From the NCBI RefSeq assembly GCF_011516645.4, contig NZ_CP088285.1, forward strand, positions 434,001-498,000: a stretch of 64,000 nucleotides of DNA, written 5' to 3'. Positions 9,002 to 17,820 of the stretch are shown here, one piece after another. The translations under genes and the position numbers were made by a program. Positions within the stretch are counted from its first letter, which is position 1, and the number at the start of each line of letters is the position of its first letter. The stretch comes from Bradyrhizobium septentrionale. GTDB taxonomy: Bacteria; Pseudomonadota; Alphaproteobacteria; Rhizobiales; Xanthobacteraceae. The notes beneath the pieces are model-generated. The model saw only the letters and a program-made list of their open reading frames with translations. It did not search any database and was not told the DNA's origin.

Positions 9002-10234
9002 TCACTTGATCCGCAGCAATCGTGCCGCGTTTGCGCACGTCACTGCGCCGCCAAGGCGAGCCTCGAACTTGAACAACGAACAAAATCCTGCGCTGAAGGG
9101 GTCGTGCTGCATTGTTACTGCTTTCCTATTCACGACTGTGTAGGCCGACTTCCAATTGCCATAGGCTACAGGCGTTGCACCCGGCGCGACGTCCGGCATC
9201 TGCGACGCAATCCGCAGCGGCGAGCCGAGCAGGGAAAACACCAGCGGGTCTTGCAGGCTGGGAACGATGATCGGTCGGCCATTGGCATCGCTCATGGAAA
9301 ACAACATTCCGGCGGTACGCTGGTTCATCAGATAGGCACCCGCCGGGTCCCAGAACTGCATCGGCACCTCAAATCGCAACATCACGAGGTCTTGCCATGT
9401 GAACTGACCAGCAGGCGTTGGCGCGGCAGTGTCGCAGATCGGAATGCCGCTCGCCGGATTGAGAATGCCGATGGGCATGCCGACGCCGCTGCCAATCATC
9501 ACCGCTTCGCTAACCGTGTTGCGGAACGCGCGGCTGACCTTGCCGAGCAGCCAGTTCTCGACACTAAATCCGCTGTCTTCAAGGACATCGCTTGTCGCGC
9601 AGGCGATGTAGCGCAGCGGCTCCGGCTTGATCTCCAGTTCGCCGAGCAGGGAAGCCAGATCGACGCCGCTTGGATTGTTGGCAAAGCAGGCGCTCTGGCA
9701 CGCCCATGCCGCGTTGTCGATGTCGCCTCGGTCAACCAGAAACTTGATTGACGAGCCGCTGATCGTGACGTTGTCGAACAACGAAGTGATGTCGGTCGGA
9801 CTGACCACGCAGGACAAGATGCGGTCGCTCAATTCGACCGGCAGAATAAAACCATTGCTGCCGAACGAAAACGACGACAGGGCCTTGCGCATCGCTTCCG
9901 GAAGCCTGCCCACGTCTGCGCTGTGCATCAGCGCCTTGAGGGCCTCGATATGCGTGGTGGCCTCGGCGATCTGATCCTCCGAGGCTACGAACGGATGCTG
10001 CACATCATGCTTCGGAATTTTCAGATCGTGCTTTAGCCGCAGCAGGCCGATGGCCGCCTTGCGGTTAGCGTCGTCGCTGATGTTGTCGAAGCCCGGCCGG
10101 TTGACGCGCAGGGCCAAGCGATCAACGTCGGCCCTGACCTGCTTGAGTATCTTGTCGCGCTCGACATCGCCTGTAGCTAGGACGTCGCGGGTGGCCTTCA
10201 CCTCGTTGATGAGGTCGACTAGCTCCATGCCCAT
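9002..10234 (-). CDS. HK97-type phage major capsid protein
   Basis: 410 residues from ATG 10234, which has AGGGA upstream; the open frame before it begins only with TTG. The first 130 residues are helical, like the scaffold (delta) domain of HK97 gp5. The rest has the capsid-fold landmarks FILPVELSDRILSCV, SEAVMIGSGVGMPIGILN and the C-terminal LFKFEARLGGAVTCANAARL. It would form the phage head shell. No protease or portal gene is nearby, so the prophage is a remnant. IS66 copy 1 sits directly downstream. Confidence 0.87.
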   Translation of the reverse strand: MGMELVDLINEVKATRDVLATGDVERDKILKQVRADVDRLALRVNRPGFDNISDDANRKAAIGLLRLKHDLKIPKHDVQHPFVASEDQIAEATTHIEALKALMHSADVGRLPEAMRKALSSFSFGSNGFILPVELSDRILSCVVSPTDITSLFDNVTISGSSIKFLVDRGDIDNAAWACQSACFANNPSGVDLASLLGELEIKPEPLRYIACATSDVLEDSGFSVENWLLGKVSRAFRNTVSEAVMIGSGVGMPIGILNPASGIPICDTAAPTPAGQFTWQDLVMLRFEVPMQFWDPAGAYLMNQRTAGMLFSMSDANGRPIIVPSLQDPLVFSLLGSPLRIASQMPDVAPGATPVAYGNWKSAYTVVNRKAVTMQHDPFSAGFCSLFKFEARLGGAVTCANAARLLRIK

Positions 10235-10297
10235 GAGAGATCCCTGTCTGCGCCCGCGTTCTGGCGGCGCCGATCCAGTGATCTCCTTTGCGGACAA

Positions 10298-10552
10298 TGA
10301 TATTCCAAGGCCGCCCGCGCGGCTATATGGTTTTCGCTGGGCGTGCCTTTTTCGACATGCCGACCGACTCTGACGATGTCCGTTTCCGGGGGTAGATCGG
10401 AAGTGAGCAGCGGACGGTTAAAGTGACGCGATTGACCCTTGGCAGAAATTAACGTTGTGCGATCAACATGCCCAACATGCATTCCGAATGGCTTCGTCAG
10501 CTGCCCTATTTGGTTCATACCAATAGAGAACTCGGCTTTAATGCTGAGGGGT
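10298..10552. other. non-coding stretch with decayed repeat
   Basis: No supported gene. It contains GATGTCCGTTTCCGGGGG-like and GCGATTGACCCTTGGC-like wording (10375-10445), which resembles decayed copies of a rhizobial intergenic repeat also seen near 2.97 and 11.33 kb. Confidence 0.4.
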
Positions 10553-10648
10553 GTCACCACCCTGAGCGGCTGGAAGGCCGGCAGCGAGGTCAATATCGAG
10601 GTCGATCTGATGGCCCGTTATGCGGAGCGGCTGTCGGAGATGAAGTAG
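10553..10648 (+). pseudogene. 3' fragment of riboflavin synthase alpha gene
   Basis: The last 31 codons before TAG 10646-10648 read VTTLSGWKAGSEVNIEVDLM followed by ARYAERLSE, which matches in style the C-terminal end of riboflavin synthase alpha chain (the NLEVDMMARYxxRL pattern). Nothing upstream resembles the rest of the enzyme, so this is a scrap carried by a rearrangement or an integration event. Recognition is by memory of the family motif. Confidence 0.6.
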
Positions 10649-10691
10649 CCGGGATAGGAACAGTCCCGAGAACCTGAGTGAGATAGGTGTC

Positions 10692-11174
10692 ATGGCGCCT
10701 GCAGATAATCTCAATGAATTGATGGTGAGGTTTCGGATAGCTAGCCGCGAAATCTTCAATCAGTTCTTTCGCGTCGAAGGTCCCTACGAAAACGACGGAT
10801 GGTCGTTCGAGCAGCGCTTCTCCGAAGTAGAGGCGATCCTGTTCGACAAGATGGTGGCAGAGCCGGCATCTCTGGGAAACGCGAGCTACGGATCGGTCAC
10901 GTCGGCAATATCCGTGGAACTTCGTATCGGGAAATCTGTGCCCGCCATGATCAATCGGGAGATCAATTCAGGATATTGGGACCACCCGATTGGGGCAGTC
11001 ACGGCCGACGCCCAGCTGCAGTTTATTAGTTTCTTCGATTGGGACAGGCTGAATTACCGGGACAACCAATATGTGCGCGTATGCATTGCACGATGGCCGT
11101 CGCACAAGGAGATGGAAGGGAAAGAAGCGTTGCTTGAAGCTCAATACGTCCAATTCAGAAAATCGAACGATTGA
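10692..11174 (+). CDS. hypothetical protein
   Basis: 160 residues from ATG 10692 with a GAGATAGG-type ribosome site. The composition is balanced and aromatic-rich (FNQFFRVEGPYENDGWSFEQ), unlike the shadow frames around it, so it looks like a true gene. It appears to be alpha/beta with no signal peptide. I do not recognise the family. It stands alone between decayed repeats. Confidence 0.6.
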   Translation: MAPADNLNELMVRFRIASREIFNQFFRVEGPYENDGWSFEQRFSEVEAILFDKMVAEPASLGNASYGSVTSAISVELRIGKSVPAMINREINSGYWDHPIGAVTADAQLQFISFFDWDRLNYRDNQYVRVCIARWPSHKEMEGKEALLEAQYVQFRKSND

Positions 11175-11372
11175 GGGCACTTTCTGCGATGGCAGCGACA
11201 GCAGACACGCTTATCCGGCTATCGAACCTAGGATGACCGCTCTTGGCCCTTTTCGGACGTGCCGCACTGGCTATCGAAAGTCCGGTGTCGGGGGTGAAGC
11301 GGACCTCACGGTTGCGCGTTCCGACTTCCGAGTGTGACCCTTAGCGGAAGTTCAGCAGAAATGCTTCTCCCG

Positions 11373-11645
11373 CTACGGCGCTTTACCGAGTGCTCGTATC
11401 GATGCGATCACGGTCCTAGCGCGCTCGGGATCAAATCGGCCAAAGCCCATGTGCACAGCCTCGGCCCATTCCAAATATTTCATCAGGGCATCGTCGGTCG
11501 TATTGTCGCGGACCATCGTGGCGATGGTACCAACATAACCATCGTATTCGTCGGCGGGGCACCCGCCAATCGGGTCCCATTGCTGGTTCAGAATATCTCT
11601 GATCCGACCGCGCCAGATGCGAGATGCTTCTTTCTCTACAGACAT
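11373..11645 (-). CDS. DUF1871-like small protein
   Basis: 90 residues from ATG 11643-11645 with GGGGA upstream. The core QWDPIGGCPADEYDGYVGTI followed by MKYLEWAEAVHMG resembles the DUF1871-type pattern (WDPI, DEYxxY, then a YLxxxE helix), which also occurs in immunity-like proteins beside toxins. Function unknown; the similarity is by eye. Confidence 0.6.
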   Translation of the reverse strand: MSVEKEASRIWRGRIRDILNQQWDPIGGCPADEYDGYVGTIATMVRDNTTDDALMKYLEWAEAVHMGFGRFDPERARTVIASIRALGKAP

Positions 11646-11862
11646 CTGGTCCCCATCGCTGATCTTTTTCCCATGCGGCACGCTCTTAGCACCGACAACC
11701 TAACGGCGACCTGAACAGATTACGAAAACTTGTTCGATCCCGAAACGTCTGAGCTTGGCCCATTTGAGACATGCCAACTGCATCGAGCGCCGCTTTCAGC
11801 CGCTTTCAGAGGTAACCGACCTGCCCACGGGCAATTTGACGTCCGCTTTCGAGGGTACACAC

Positions 11863-12255
11863 ATGAGCGAACCCCGACGCGCCGCGCAAGCCGCCCGCTT
11901 TTTCGAGGACACCATTCGACGGCTGAGGGCCGAGCGCGGCGATCACGATCCACTCGCCATCGCGAACGCGGGGTTCGCCGCCGTCCACGCCCGCTACGGT
12001 GACCTGTCCGGTGCCGAGGCCGCGCCGGTCAGCATCGCGAGCGCGAGCAGGCGGGCAGCGTCTTTGGCATGCCTGTCATCCATGGGCTGCAGTGCGGTCT
12101 TCCAACCACTTCAACATCCCGAAAATATACGACGTGTTCTGCGATTTTGTTTGCATGACGTCGCGGCCGATCCCATCGTCGCGGTAGCCAACCCATCGCG
12201 GAGCGATCAGCAAGAACTCATTTTTGGTGATTGTCCGCTTGTCCTTTATTGTTGA
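11863..12255 (+). CDS. possible truncated hypothetical protein
   Basis: Only the first ~55 residues from ATG 11863 look protein-like (RAAQAARFFEDTIRRLRAER, helical). The rest is low-quality and lies antisense to the gene at 12076-12411. It may be the 5' remnant of a phage-associated gene cut by a rearrangement near 12.03 kb. The ribosome site is weak. Confidence 0.35.
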   Translation: MSEPRRAAQAARFFEDTIRRLRAERGDHDPLAIANAGFAAVHARYGDLSGAEAAPVSIASASRRAASLACLSSMGCSAVFQPLQHPENIRRVLRFCLHDVAADPIVAVANPSRSDQQELIFGDCPLVLYC

Positions 12256-12411
12256 CGAATAGACGATGATCGATGGCTTCTTGAACGTGACGTCCCAGAT
12301 TTTGAAGGGGATGCCGTAACCGCCTTCGTAGCTCCATGTCTTTATCTCATCGTCAGGGCGGACCGCCCGGCAAAGATCGCGCCACCATTGGTTAAGTTGT
12401 TCTTCGGTCAT
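12076..12411 (-). CDS. hypothetical protein downstream of integrase
   Basis: 111 residues starting at MTEEQLNQWWRDLC (12409-12411). It is alpha/beta with tryptophans and lysines (GIPFKIWDVTFKKPSIIVYS). It lies 76 bases downstream of the integrase on the same strand, so it may share its transcript. Family not recognised. Confidence 0.6.
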   Translation of the reverse strand: MTEEQLNQWWRDLCRAVRPDDEIKTWSYEGGYGIPFKIWDVTFKKPSIIVYSSTIKDKRTITKNEFLLIAPRWVGYRDDGIGRDVMQTKSQNTSYIFGMLKWLEDRTAAHG

Positions 12412-12487
12412 GCTGTCTTTTAGCAAGTGAGGCCGAAAAGAAAAAGGGCGGCTCAATGGCCGCCCCTCGTCATTGCTTTCCGGCAGA

Positions 12488-13879
12488 TTACGCCGCAAGC
12501 CGTAGTTCGGTTCGTTCAACGGCATTCACTGGAGGCCTGCCGATGATCCGCCGCAACTCTGCGGCGACACCGTCGAGCACGGCGCGCCTCTCCTTCATCC
12601 GCGTCGAGTGATTGTAGACCTTGCCGGTGACGCTGGGCACGATCACGTCGCCCTTCTTGCTCGCGGCATGATCGAGGCACTTCGCGATCCACGCATCGTC
12701 AAAGCCGAGGTCGCCCGCAAGGGTCGCCGCCGTGCGCCGCAGATCGTGCGGCGTAAATGGCCGCAGACCCAGCAATGAGCAGATGCCCGGCGTCTTCACC
12801 TTGCCCTTGACCTTGGTGCCGCGCAGCGCCGTCGCCATGACCTTGCGGTTCATCGGCTGATCACCGAGCGGGCTGGCAAAGACGTATTGTTGCTTGTCGC
12901 TGGTCAAGGCCTCTCGAATGATCTCCACGGCCAGATCGGACAGCGGCTGCTGGATTACCCGCCGCTTCTTCACCCGCTTGAGCGGAACGTCGAAACGAGG
13001 GAGTTCGCCGTCGAGGTCGACGAGTTCGCTGCGATGCGCGGCCAGCAACTCGCCGGATCGCAGCATGGTGACCAACTCGAACTTCAGCGCGAGCCGGGTC
13101 CTGCGATCCCAAGGCAGGTCGTCCCGGTCGAGGCCGTGCCAGAAAGTCCTGATCTCGTCCTCAGACAGTACGCGCGTGCGCGGATGCTCAGGGTCGAGCT
13201 TGCCGAGATTGATGCACGGGCTGGCGCCGACGTAGTCCTGCTCCGGCTCCGCCGCCCAGTTGAACAAGCCGCTGGCCGCGCGCCTGAAGTGGCGGGCATT
13301 GCTCACGGACGGCTTGCCGAACTTGCCCGCAACGATGTCCTTGGACCGTGTCGCGATGTCCTGCTTGGTGACCTCGCTGGCGAGCTTCTTGCCGAGGCCG
13401 GGGCTGAGAAAGCGGCGCAGATGGGACGCGACGTTCTCCCACGTTTCGATCCGGGGTCGCATCTCACCGTCCGCCTTCTTGACCTCGGTCTTCATCCACG
13501 CGATCCGCTCCTCGATGATCTCGGCCACGGTCTTTCCGCGCTTCGCCTGCTGGACCTTGCGGTCGCGAAAGGTCTCGGCGAGTGCCGCGGCGCCCATGCC
13601 GCGCAGCGCGTAGACCTTGGCCCGGGCATCCTCGACCCGAAAGTCGGGGCCGTAGACGCCCAGCCACCCAGTGCGCTGCTTGCCGGTCTCCGGGTCGGTG
13701 AACTTGAACGAAAAGGTCGCGACGCCGGCCGTGATGACGCTGACATAGAGGCCGGGGCACTTGCGGTCGTAAATCTTGGTGCGCTTGGCGACCCGCTTCT
13801 CACACATGCGGTCGGTCAGGACGACGCTGCTGTTGCGCCGGCGCTTGCCGGCAGGTTCGGTGGTTGTGGTAGTATCCAT
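12488..13879 (-). CDS. tyrosine integrase, P4/DUF4102 type
   Basis: 463 residues. The N-terminal arm-binding DUF4102-like domain (DRKCPGLYVSVITAGVATFS) is followed by a core-binding SAM-like helical domain and the catalytic domain. Visible catalytic residues are Arg in TMLRSGELLAA, the HxxR motif HDLRRTAATL and the Tyr in KVYNHSTRMKER. This enzyme would insert an element at a chromosomal site. It lies at the right edge of the prophage-like region, as expected for an element end, but no attachment repeat was found next to it. Confidence 0.92.
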   Translation of the reverse strand: MDTTTTTEPAGKRRRNSSVVLTDRMCEKRVAKRTKIYDRKCPGLYVSVITAGVATFSFKFTDPETGKQRTGWLGVYGPDFRVEDARAKVYALRGMGAAALAETFRDRKVQQAKRGKTVAEIIEERIAWMKTEVKKADGEMRPRIETWENVASHLRRFLSPGLGKKLASEVTKQDIATRSKDIVAGKFGKPSVSNARHFRRAASGLFNWAAEPEQDYVGASPCINLGKLDPEHPRTRVLSEDEIRTFWHGLDRDDLPWDRRTRLALKFELVTMLRSGELLAAHRSELVDLDGELPRFDVPLKRVKKRRVIQQPLSDLAVEIIREALTSDKQQYVFASPLGDQPMNRKVMATALRGTKVKGKVKTPGICSLLGLRPFTPHDLRRTAATLAGDLGFDDAWIAKCLDHAASKKGDVIVPSVTGKVYNHSTRMKERRAVLDGVAAELRRIIGRPPVNAVERTELRLAA

Positions 13880-14019
13880 GGTGGTTTCAGGCTCCTCGAA
13901 GGGTTTGGGACCATGGGCTCGGCTTTGGGCCTCTCAGTCCTTGGAGGGTCGCGAGAGGCTTAGGGCCGGGCCCTGATTTTGGCGAAGTGCGCTGAAAGCC
14001 GATGAGGTAGGGTAGATGA

Positions 14020-14043
14020 AAAACCCTTGTTCTAAAGGGTTTT
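14020..14043. terminator. palindromic hairpin, likely bidirectional terminator
   Basis: AAAACCCTT (14020-14028) and AAGGGTTTT (14035-14043) form a perfect 9-bp stem with a 6-base loop. A-tracts on one side and T-tracts on the other mean it could stop transcription on either strand. It lies between the integrase and the chromosomal repeats. Confidence 0.6.
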
Positions 14044-14202
14044 GTCGCTTTCAGGACCTTTCACCGCCTTTCAAAATATAGACGTGTGGTCCTGACGCCC
14101 TAGCGGCCGGTGTCCCCCGCGAGATGCGAAGCATCTTCGCGGCGGCGGTGACAAACAAGCCCAGTCTCGCCGGGGAGAGCACGAAGTAAGCCGTAACCCA
14201 TC

Positions 14203-14309
14203 GCGCAGGGAAAGCCGGACTGCTCCGGTTACACCTGTGGTCCTACCCCCGAGCTTTCTACCTTTGCTCGGGGCCCATGGGTGCAATCGGCACCCGGCTT
14301 TCCCTGCGC
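14203..14309. repeat. 16-bp inverted repeat pair
   Basis: GCGCAGGGAAAGCCGG at 14203-14218 and its exact reverse complement at 14294-14309 are separated by 75 bases. The surrounding wording (GAAGAGCAAAGCTCGGGCGA) is of a kind I associate with dispersed Bradyrhizobium intergenic repeats. No gene is supported from 14044 to 14567. Confidence 0.7.
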
Positions 14310-14393
14310 CCTCTTCAAGAGAGAGGGTGAAACGAAGAGCAAAGCTCGGGCGAAACATGTCGCGAGAATGCGAAGCCATGTCCCCTTCCACAC

Positions 14394-14497
14394 TGTCATC
14401 GCCCGGCTCGACCGGGCGATCCAGTACGCCGCGGCCTATCGGCTCAATCACCGACGCCTCTGGAATACTGGATCACCCGCATGCGCGGGTGATGACA
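14394..14497. repeat. REP/BIME-like palindromic repeat
   Basis: A 104-bp unit opens with TGTCATC and closes with GATGACA. Inside are CCAGTA and TACTGG, a GCCCGG/CCGGGC hairpin and a CCCGC/GCGGG hairpin, so the whole unit can fold on itself. It lies downstream of the MoeA-like operon and may also end its transcription. Confidence 0.75.
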
Positions 14498-14567
14498 CCG
14501 AACCAGTTGTTTGACTGTTGAATCAGAACCCACGCAGGGACGACAGCGGTGAATGTCGCGGATCGCC

Positions 14568-16517
14568 TTACGCCGGCCTGAACCCCGCCTCGATCAACGC
14601 GGCGCGGGCTTCGTCTGACGCCAGCGCTTCGAGAAACGCCTGCACCGCGGGCCGCTGCTTGCGCGCCGTGACCAGCGCGAAGTCGTAATGCTCTTCGGCC
14701 AGCGGAATGAAACCGAGCCCGGAGGCTGCCGCGACCGGCGCGATGGTCATGCCCCAATCGGCGCGATGCTGCGCCACCGCGGCCGCAACCGCATTGTGCG
14801 AGCGCGGCTGATTCCAGTAGCCGTCGGGCCGGCTGCCGCCCAGCAGCCGATCGATCAGGATGCGGGTGCCGGCGCCCTGGTTGCGGTTGACCATGATGCA
14901 GGCGGGATCGGCGAGCGCCGCGCGCACAGCCTCCACTGCACTCAGGCCGGCGAAACGCTCGTCGTCCTTGCGGAACACGATGCCCTGCATGCGCCGCCAG
15001 CCCGGCACCAGCTCGAGGCCGTCGGCAAGATACGGCGTGTTGTAGCTCTCGGTCTTGTCGTCGAACAGATGGATCGGCGCCAGATCGCATTCGCCGCGCT
15101 TGGCGGCCGCGAGCCCGCCGAGACTGCCGACTGCGATCGAACGCACCACAAGGCCGGCATGCGCCAGCGGTGCGGTGACGAGATCGAGCCCGGTGCAATG
15201 GCTGCCGACGATGACGAGATCAGGCACCCGGACATGCGGCGTGAACAGCGTCACCTCGGTCTCGCTGCCCGCCGGCAACTGGTCGGCAAGCGCCTCGATC
15301 TTCAGGAAGCCATCGGCCTGCGCAAACGACGTGATGGCGCCCGCCCCCTTGCCGCCGGGATAGGCGATCAGGCCGTCGGCGCCTTCGACCAGCGACACCA
15401 TCACGAACTCGGTCCGCCCGAGCTCGGAGGCGATGCGCACCGGCACCTTCGCCGCCACCTTGGCATCCGGCCGCGGCGGCAGGCCGGCCATCCGCCGCAG
15501 CACCGGCACGATCATGTCGTGGAAGGTGAACATCGCCGAGGTCGGAAAGCCCGGCAGGATGACCACCGGCTTGCCGTCGCAGACCGCGAGGCACAGCGGC
15601 TTGCCCGGCTTCAGCGCCACGCCATGCGCGATGATGCCGGGCTTGCCGAGGCGGGCGATGATCCGGTGCGAGACGTCGCCCGCGCCCTTCGAGGTGCCGC
15701 CCGACAGCACCAGCATGTCGCTCTCCGCCAGCGCCTTGCGCATCGCGGCCTCGAGCTTGGCCTCATCGTCGGCGATCGCGCCGAGAAAATGCGCGTCACC
15801 GCCATTCTCGGCAATCGCCGCGGTGACGATCGCGCCATTGGTGTCGTAGATCGCGGCCGGCCGCAGCACCTCGCCCGGCTGAACCAGTTCGTCGCCGGTC
15901 GAGAGTATCGCAATGCGCGGACGGCGCACCACCAGGACCTCGGCGATGCCGCAGGCCGCGAGCATGCCGATCTCGCGCGAGCCGATGATGGTTGCCGCGC
16001 GCAACAGCGCCTCGCCACGTGCAATGTCGGAGCCGGCATAGGACACGAACTGCCCCGGCGACGCCGCGCGCCGGACCTCGATGGCGCCATTGCCGGCGGG
16101 TTGGGTGTGCTCGACCATCACGATCGCGTCGGCACCGCGCGGCACCGGACCGCCGGTCGCAATCGCAGTCGCGGTGCCCGGCAGCACCGGCCGGGCCGGC
16201 GCGGTCCCGCACGAGATGGTCTCATCGTTCAGCGCGAGTTGCACCGGCGCGGCTTCACCGGCGCGTACCAGATCGGCCGAGCGCACGGCAAAGCCGTCGA
16301 CATTGGAGCGATCGAACGGCGGCACGTCGATCGGCGCCACCACGTCCTCCGCCAGCGCACGGCCGAGGGCGTCGGCGAGCCGCCCCGTCTCGGACGGCCA
16401 TTGGCGCGGGAACAGCGCCGCCTCGAAGCGCGCGAGCGCCTCCTCGCGCGACAGGATGGTCAGGAACTGGTCCTGCTCGACGGATGGGTTGGGTTTTGGC
16501 GTCGACGTATCGGTCAT
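14568..16517 (-). CDS. MoeA-like molybdopterin protein with C-terminal binding-protein domain
   Basis: 649 residues. Residues 30-430 follow the MoeA order: N-terminal PPFDRSNVDGFAVRS, ATGGPVPRGADAIVMVEHT, the MoCF-binding core IAILSTGDELVQPGE and LVLSGGTSKGAGDVSHRII, then GFPTSAMFTFHDMIVPVL. MoeA inserts molybdenum into molybdopterin-AMP. Residues 435-649 form a separate domain (LVIVGSHCTGLDLVTAPLAH, ACIMVNRNQGAGTRILIDRL) like a periplasmic-binding or LysR co-inducer fold, as in some MoeA/ModE-type fusions. The start is 9 bases after the upstream MoeA-like gene, so both form one operon. The accessory domain may sense a ligand; that is inference. Confidence 0.87.
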   Translation of the reverse strand: MTDTSTPKPNPSVEQDQFLTILSREEALARFEAALFPRQWPSETGRLADALGRALAEDVVAPIDVPPFDRSNVDGFAVRSADLVRAGEAAPVQLALNDETISCGTAPARPVLPGTATAIATGGPVPRGADAIVMVEHTQPAGNGAIEVRRAASPGQFVSYAGSDIARGEALLRAATIIGSREIGMLAACGIAEVLVVRRPRIAILSTGDELVQPGEVLRPAAIYDTNGAIVTAAIAENGGDAHFLGAIADDEAKLEAAMRKALAESDMLVLSGGTSKGAGDVSHRIIARLGKPGIIAHGVALKPGKPLCLAVCDGKPVVILPGFPTSAMFTFHDMIVPVLRRMAGLPPRPDAKVAAKVPVRIASELGRTEFVMVSLVEGADGLIAYPGGKGAGAITSFAQADGFLKIEALADQLPAGSETEVTLFTPHVRVPDLVIVGSHCTGLDLVTAPLAHAGLVVRSIAVGSLGGLAAAKRGECDLAPIHLFDDKTESYNTPYLADGLELVPGWRRMQGIVFRKDDERFAGLSAVEAVRAALADPACIMVNRNQGAGTRILIDRLLGGSRPDGYWNQPRSHNAVAAAVAQHRADWGMTIAPVAAASGLGFIPLAEEHYDFALVTARKQRPAVQAFLEALASDEARAALIEAGFRPA

Positions 16518-16526
16518 CTCGGGAAC

Positions 16527-17636
16527 TCACTCCCGCAACATATAGGCATCGACGACCGTGCCCGCAGCAAAGCCCTCCGCGGATCCAGCAACGATCAGCA
16601 CGGCTTCGGCGCGCGCGATGGCATCGAGCGAGAGCTCCCCGATCGCAAGCACAGCCCAGCAACCCTGCTGGCGCGTCAGCAGCACGACCTCGGCAATGCC
16701 GACGCCGGAAGCGATCTTGCGCGCCAGCGGCAGCGCCAGCGTGTTGCGCGGGCGCCGGCCCGACAGGCGATCGAGCACCGGAAGCGCAATGGCCCACCAG
16801 GCCGCGAACGCCTGATCCGGCGCGCCCGGCAAGGCGATGACCGGCGTCGTGTCGATCCGTCCCACCGCCGTGGTGCGCCCGGGCTGCAGGGCAATGCCGT
16901 GCGCGATCAATTCGCCACGCGTCGTCAGCGCATTCACCGCAGCATCCGTGCGACCAACCCCGGTGCCACCGATCGTGATGATCAGATCACAGCCATCGGC
17001 ATCGAATGCGCCGGCAATCGAAGTCACATCCGCCGCCGCCTCGGTGCAGAGGACCTCAGCACCCGCCAGGCGCGCGGTGTCAGCGATCGATTGCGCGGTC
17101 AGCTCACCGTTGGCGACGTTGATGATGCGAAGCCTTGGTCGTCGCACGCGCAACAGCTGCAGTCCGGCCGCCCGCGCGAGCAGGAGACCGCGCGGCAACA
17201 GCGGCTCTCCCGCTGCGATCAACGTGCGCCTCCCGGCAATGTCGCTGCCGGCGCGCCGGACGCCCTGCCCCGGGATGGCTTCGGCAAGCACCTGCGGCAG
17301 CGGGCCGGAGGTGTCGACGGCGTCGGCATCGACCACGCAATCGGTGCCCTCGGGCATCGCCGCACCGGCCTCGACCCAGACCGGAGGCTCGGCGAGCGGC
17401 AATGGCGCATAGGACGACGCCCCGACCAGGTCATTGGCACGCATCGCCCAGCCGTCGCTGACAGCGACATCCTGCGGCGGATAGGCGCACGAGGCCGGCA
17501 TCTCGGCGGCGATACAATGCAAGGCATCGGCCGGCGGCAACATGATCGGCTCGACCGGCGCGACATCGCGCAGCACGGCGGCGAGCACCGCGTCGAGCGG
17601 GGCGAGCGAAGCCGGCAAGCGCTGGGTGGTGGCCAT
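16527..17636 (-). CDS. MoeA-like molybdopterin-binding protein
   Basis: 369 residues. It keeps the MoeA layout (VAVSDGWAMRANDLVGASSY, then LIITIGGTGVGRTDAAVNAL and VIALPGAPDQAFAAWWAIAL) but is shorter and diverged. Canonical GDE-type residues in the molybdopterin core are altered to NVANGELTAQ. It may support cofactor delivery to a specific molybdoenzyme rather than general metal insertion; that is inference. It is first in an operon with the larger MoeA fusion. The 184-base gap to the divergent ABC gene should hold both promoters. Confidence 0.8.
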   Translation of the reverse strand: MATTQRLPASLAPLDAVLAAVLRDVAPVEPIMLPPADALHCIAAEMPASCAYPPQDVAVSDGWAMRANDLVGASSYAPLPLAEPPVWVEAGAAMPEGTDCVVDADAVDTSGPLPQVLAEAIPGQGVRRAGSDIAGRRTLIAAGEPLLPRGLLLARAAGLQLLRVRRPRLRIINVANGELTAQSIADTARLAGAEVLCTEAAADVTSIAGAFDADGCDLIITIGGTGVGRTDAAVNALTTRGELIAHGIALQPGRTTAVGRIDTTPVIALPGAPDQAFAAWWAIALPVLDRLSGRRPRNTLALPLARKIASGVGIAEVVLLTRQQGCWAVLAIGELSLDAIARAEAVLIVAGSAEGFAAGTVVDAYMLRE

Positions 17637-17820
17637 GGCCCGCTATGGACTGAATCGGCGGCGAAAGAAACCGCCTCGGGCCGATTCCGGCACCCGCCAT
17701 TAGACCGATGGCGCGTTGACGCGGACCCCAAAGTAGCTGCAAAAGAAACCAATATGACCGGGTCGCGGAGATCAGGCACAACCAATAATGGCCAATGCGC
17801 CAATTCAGGAGGGAGACAGA

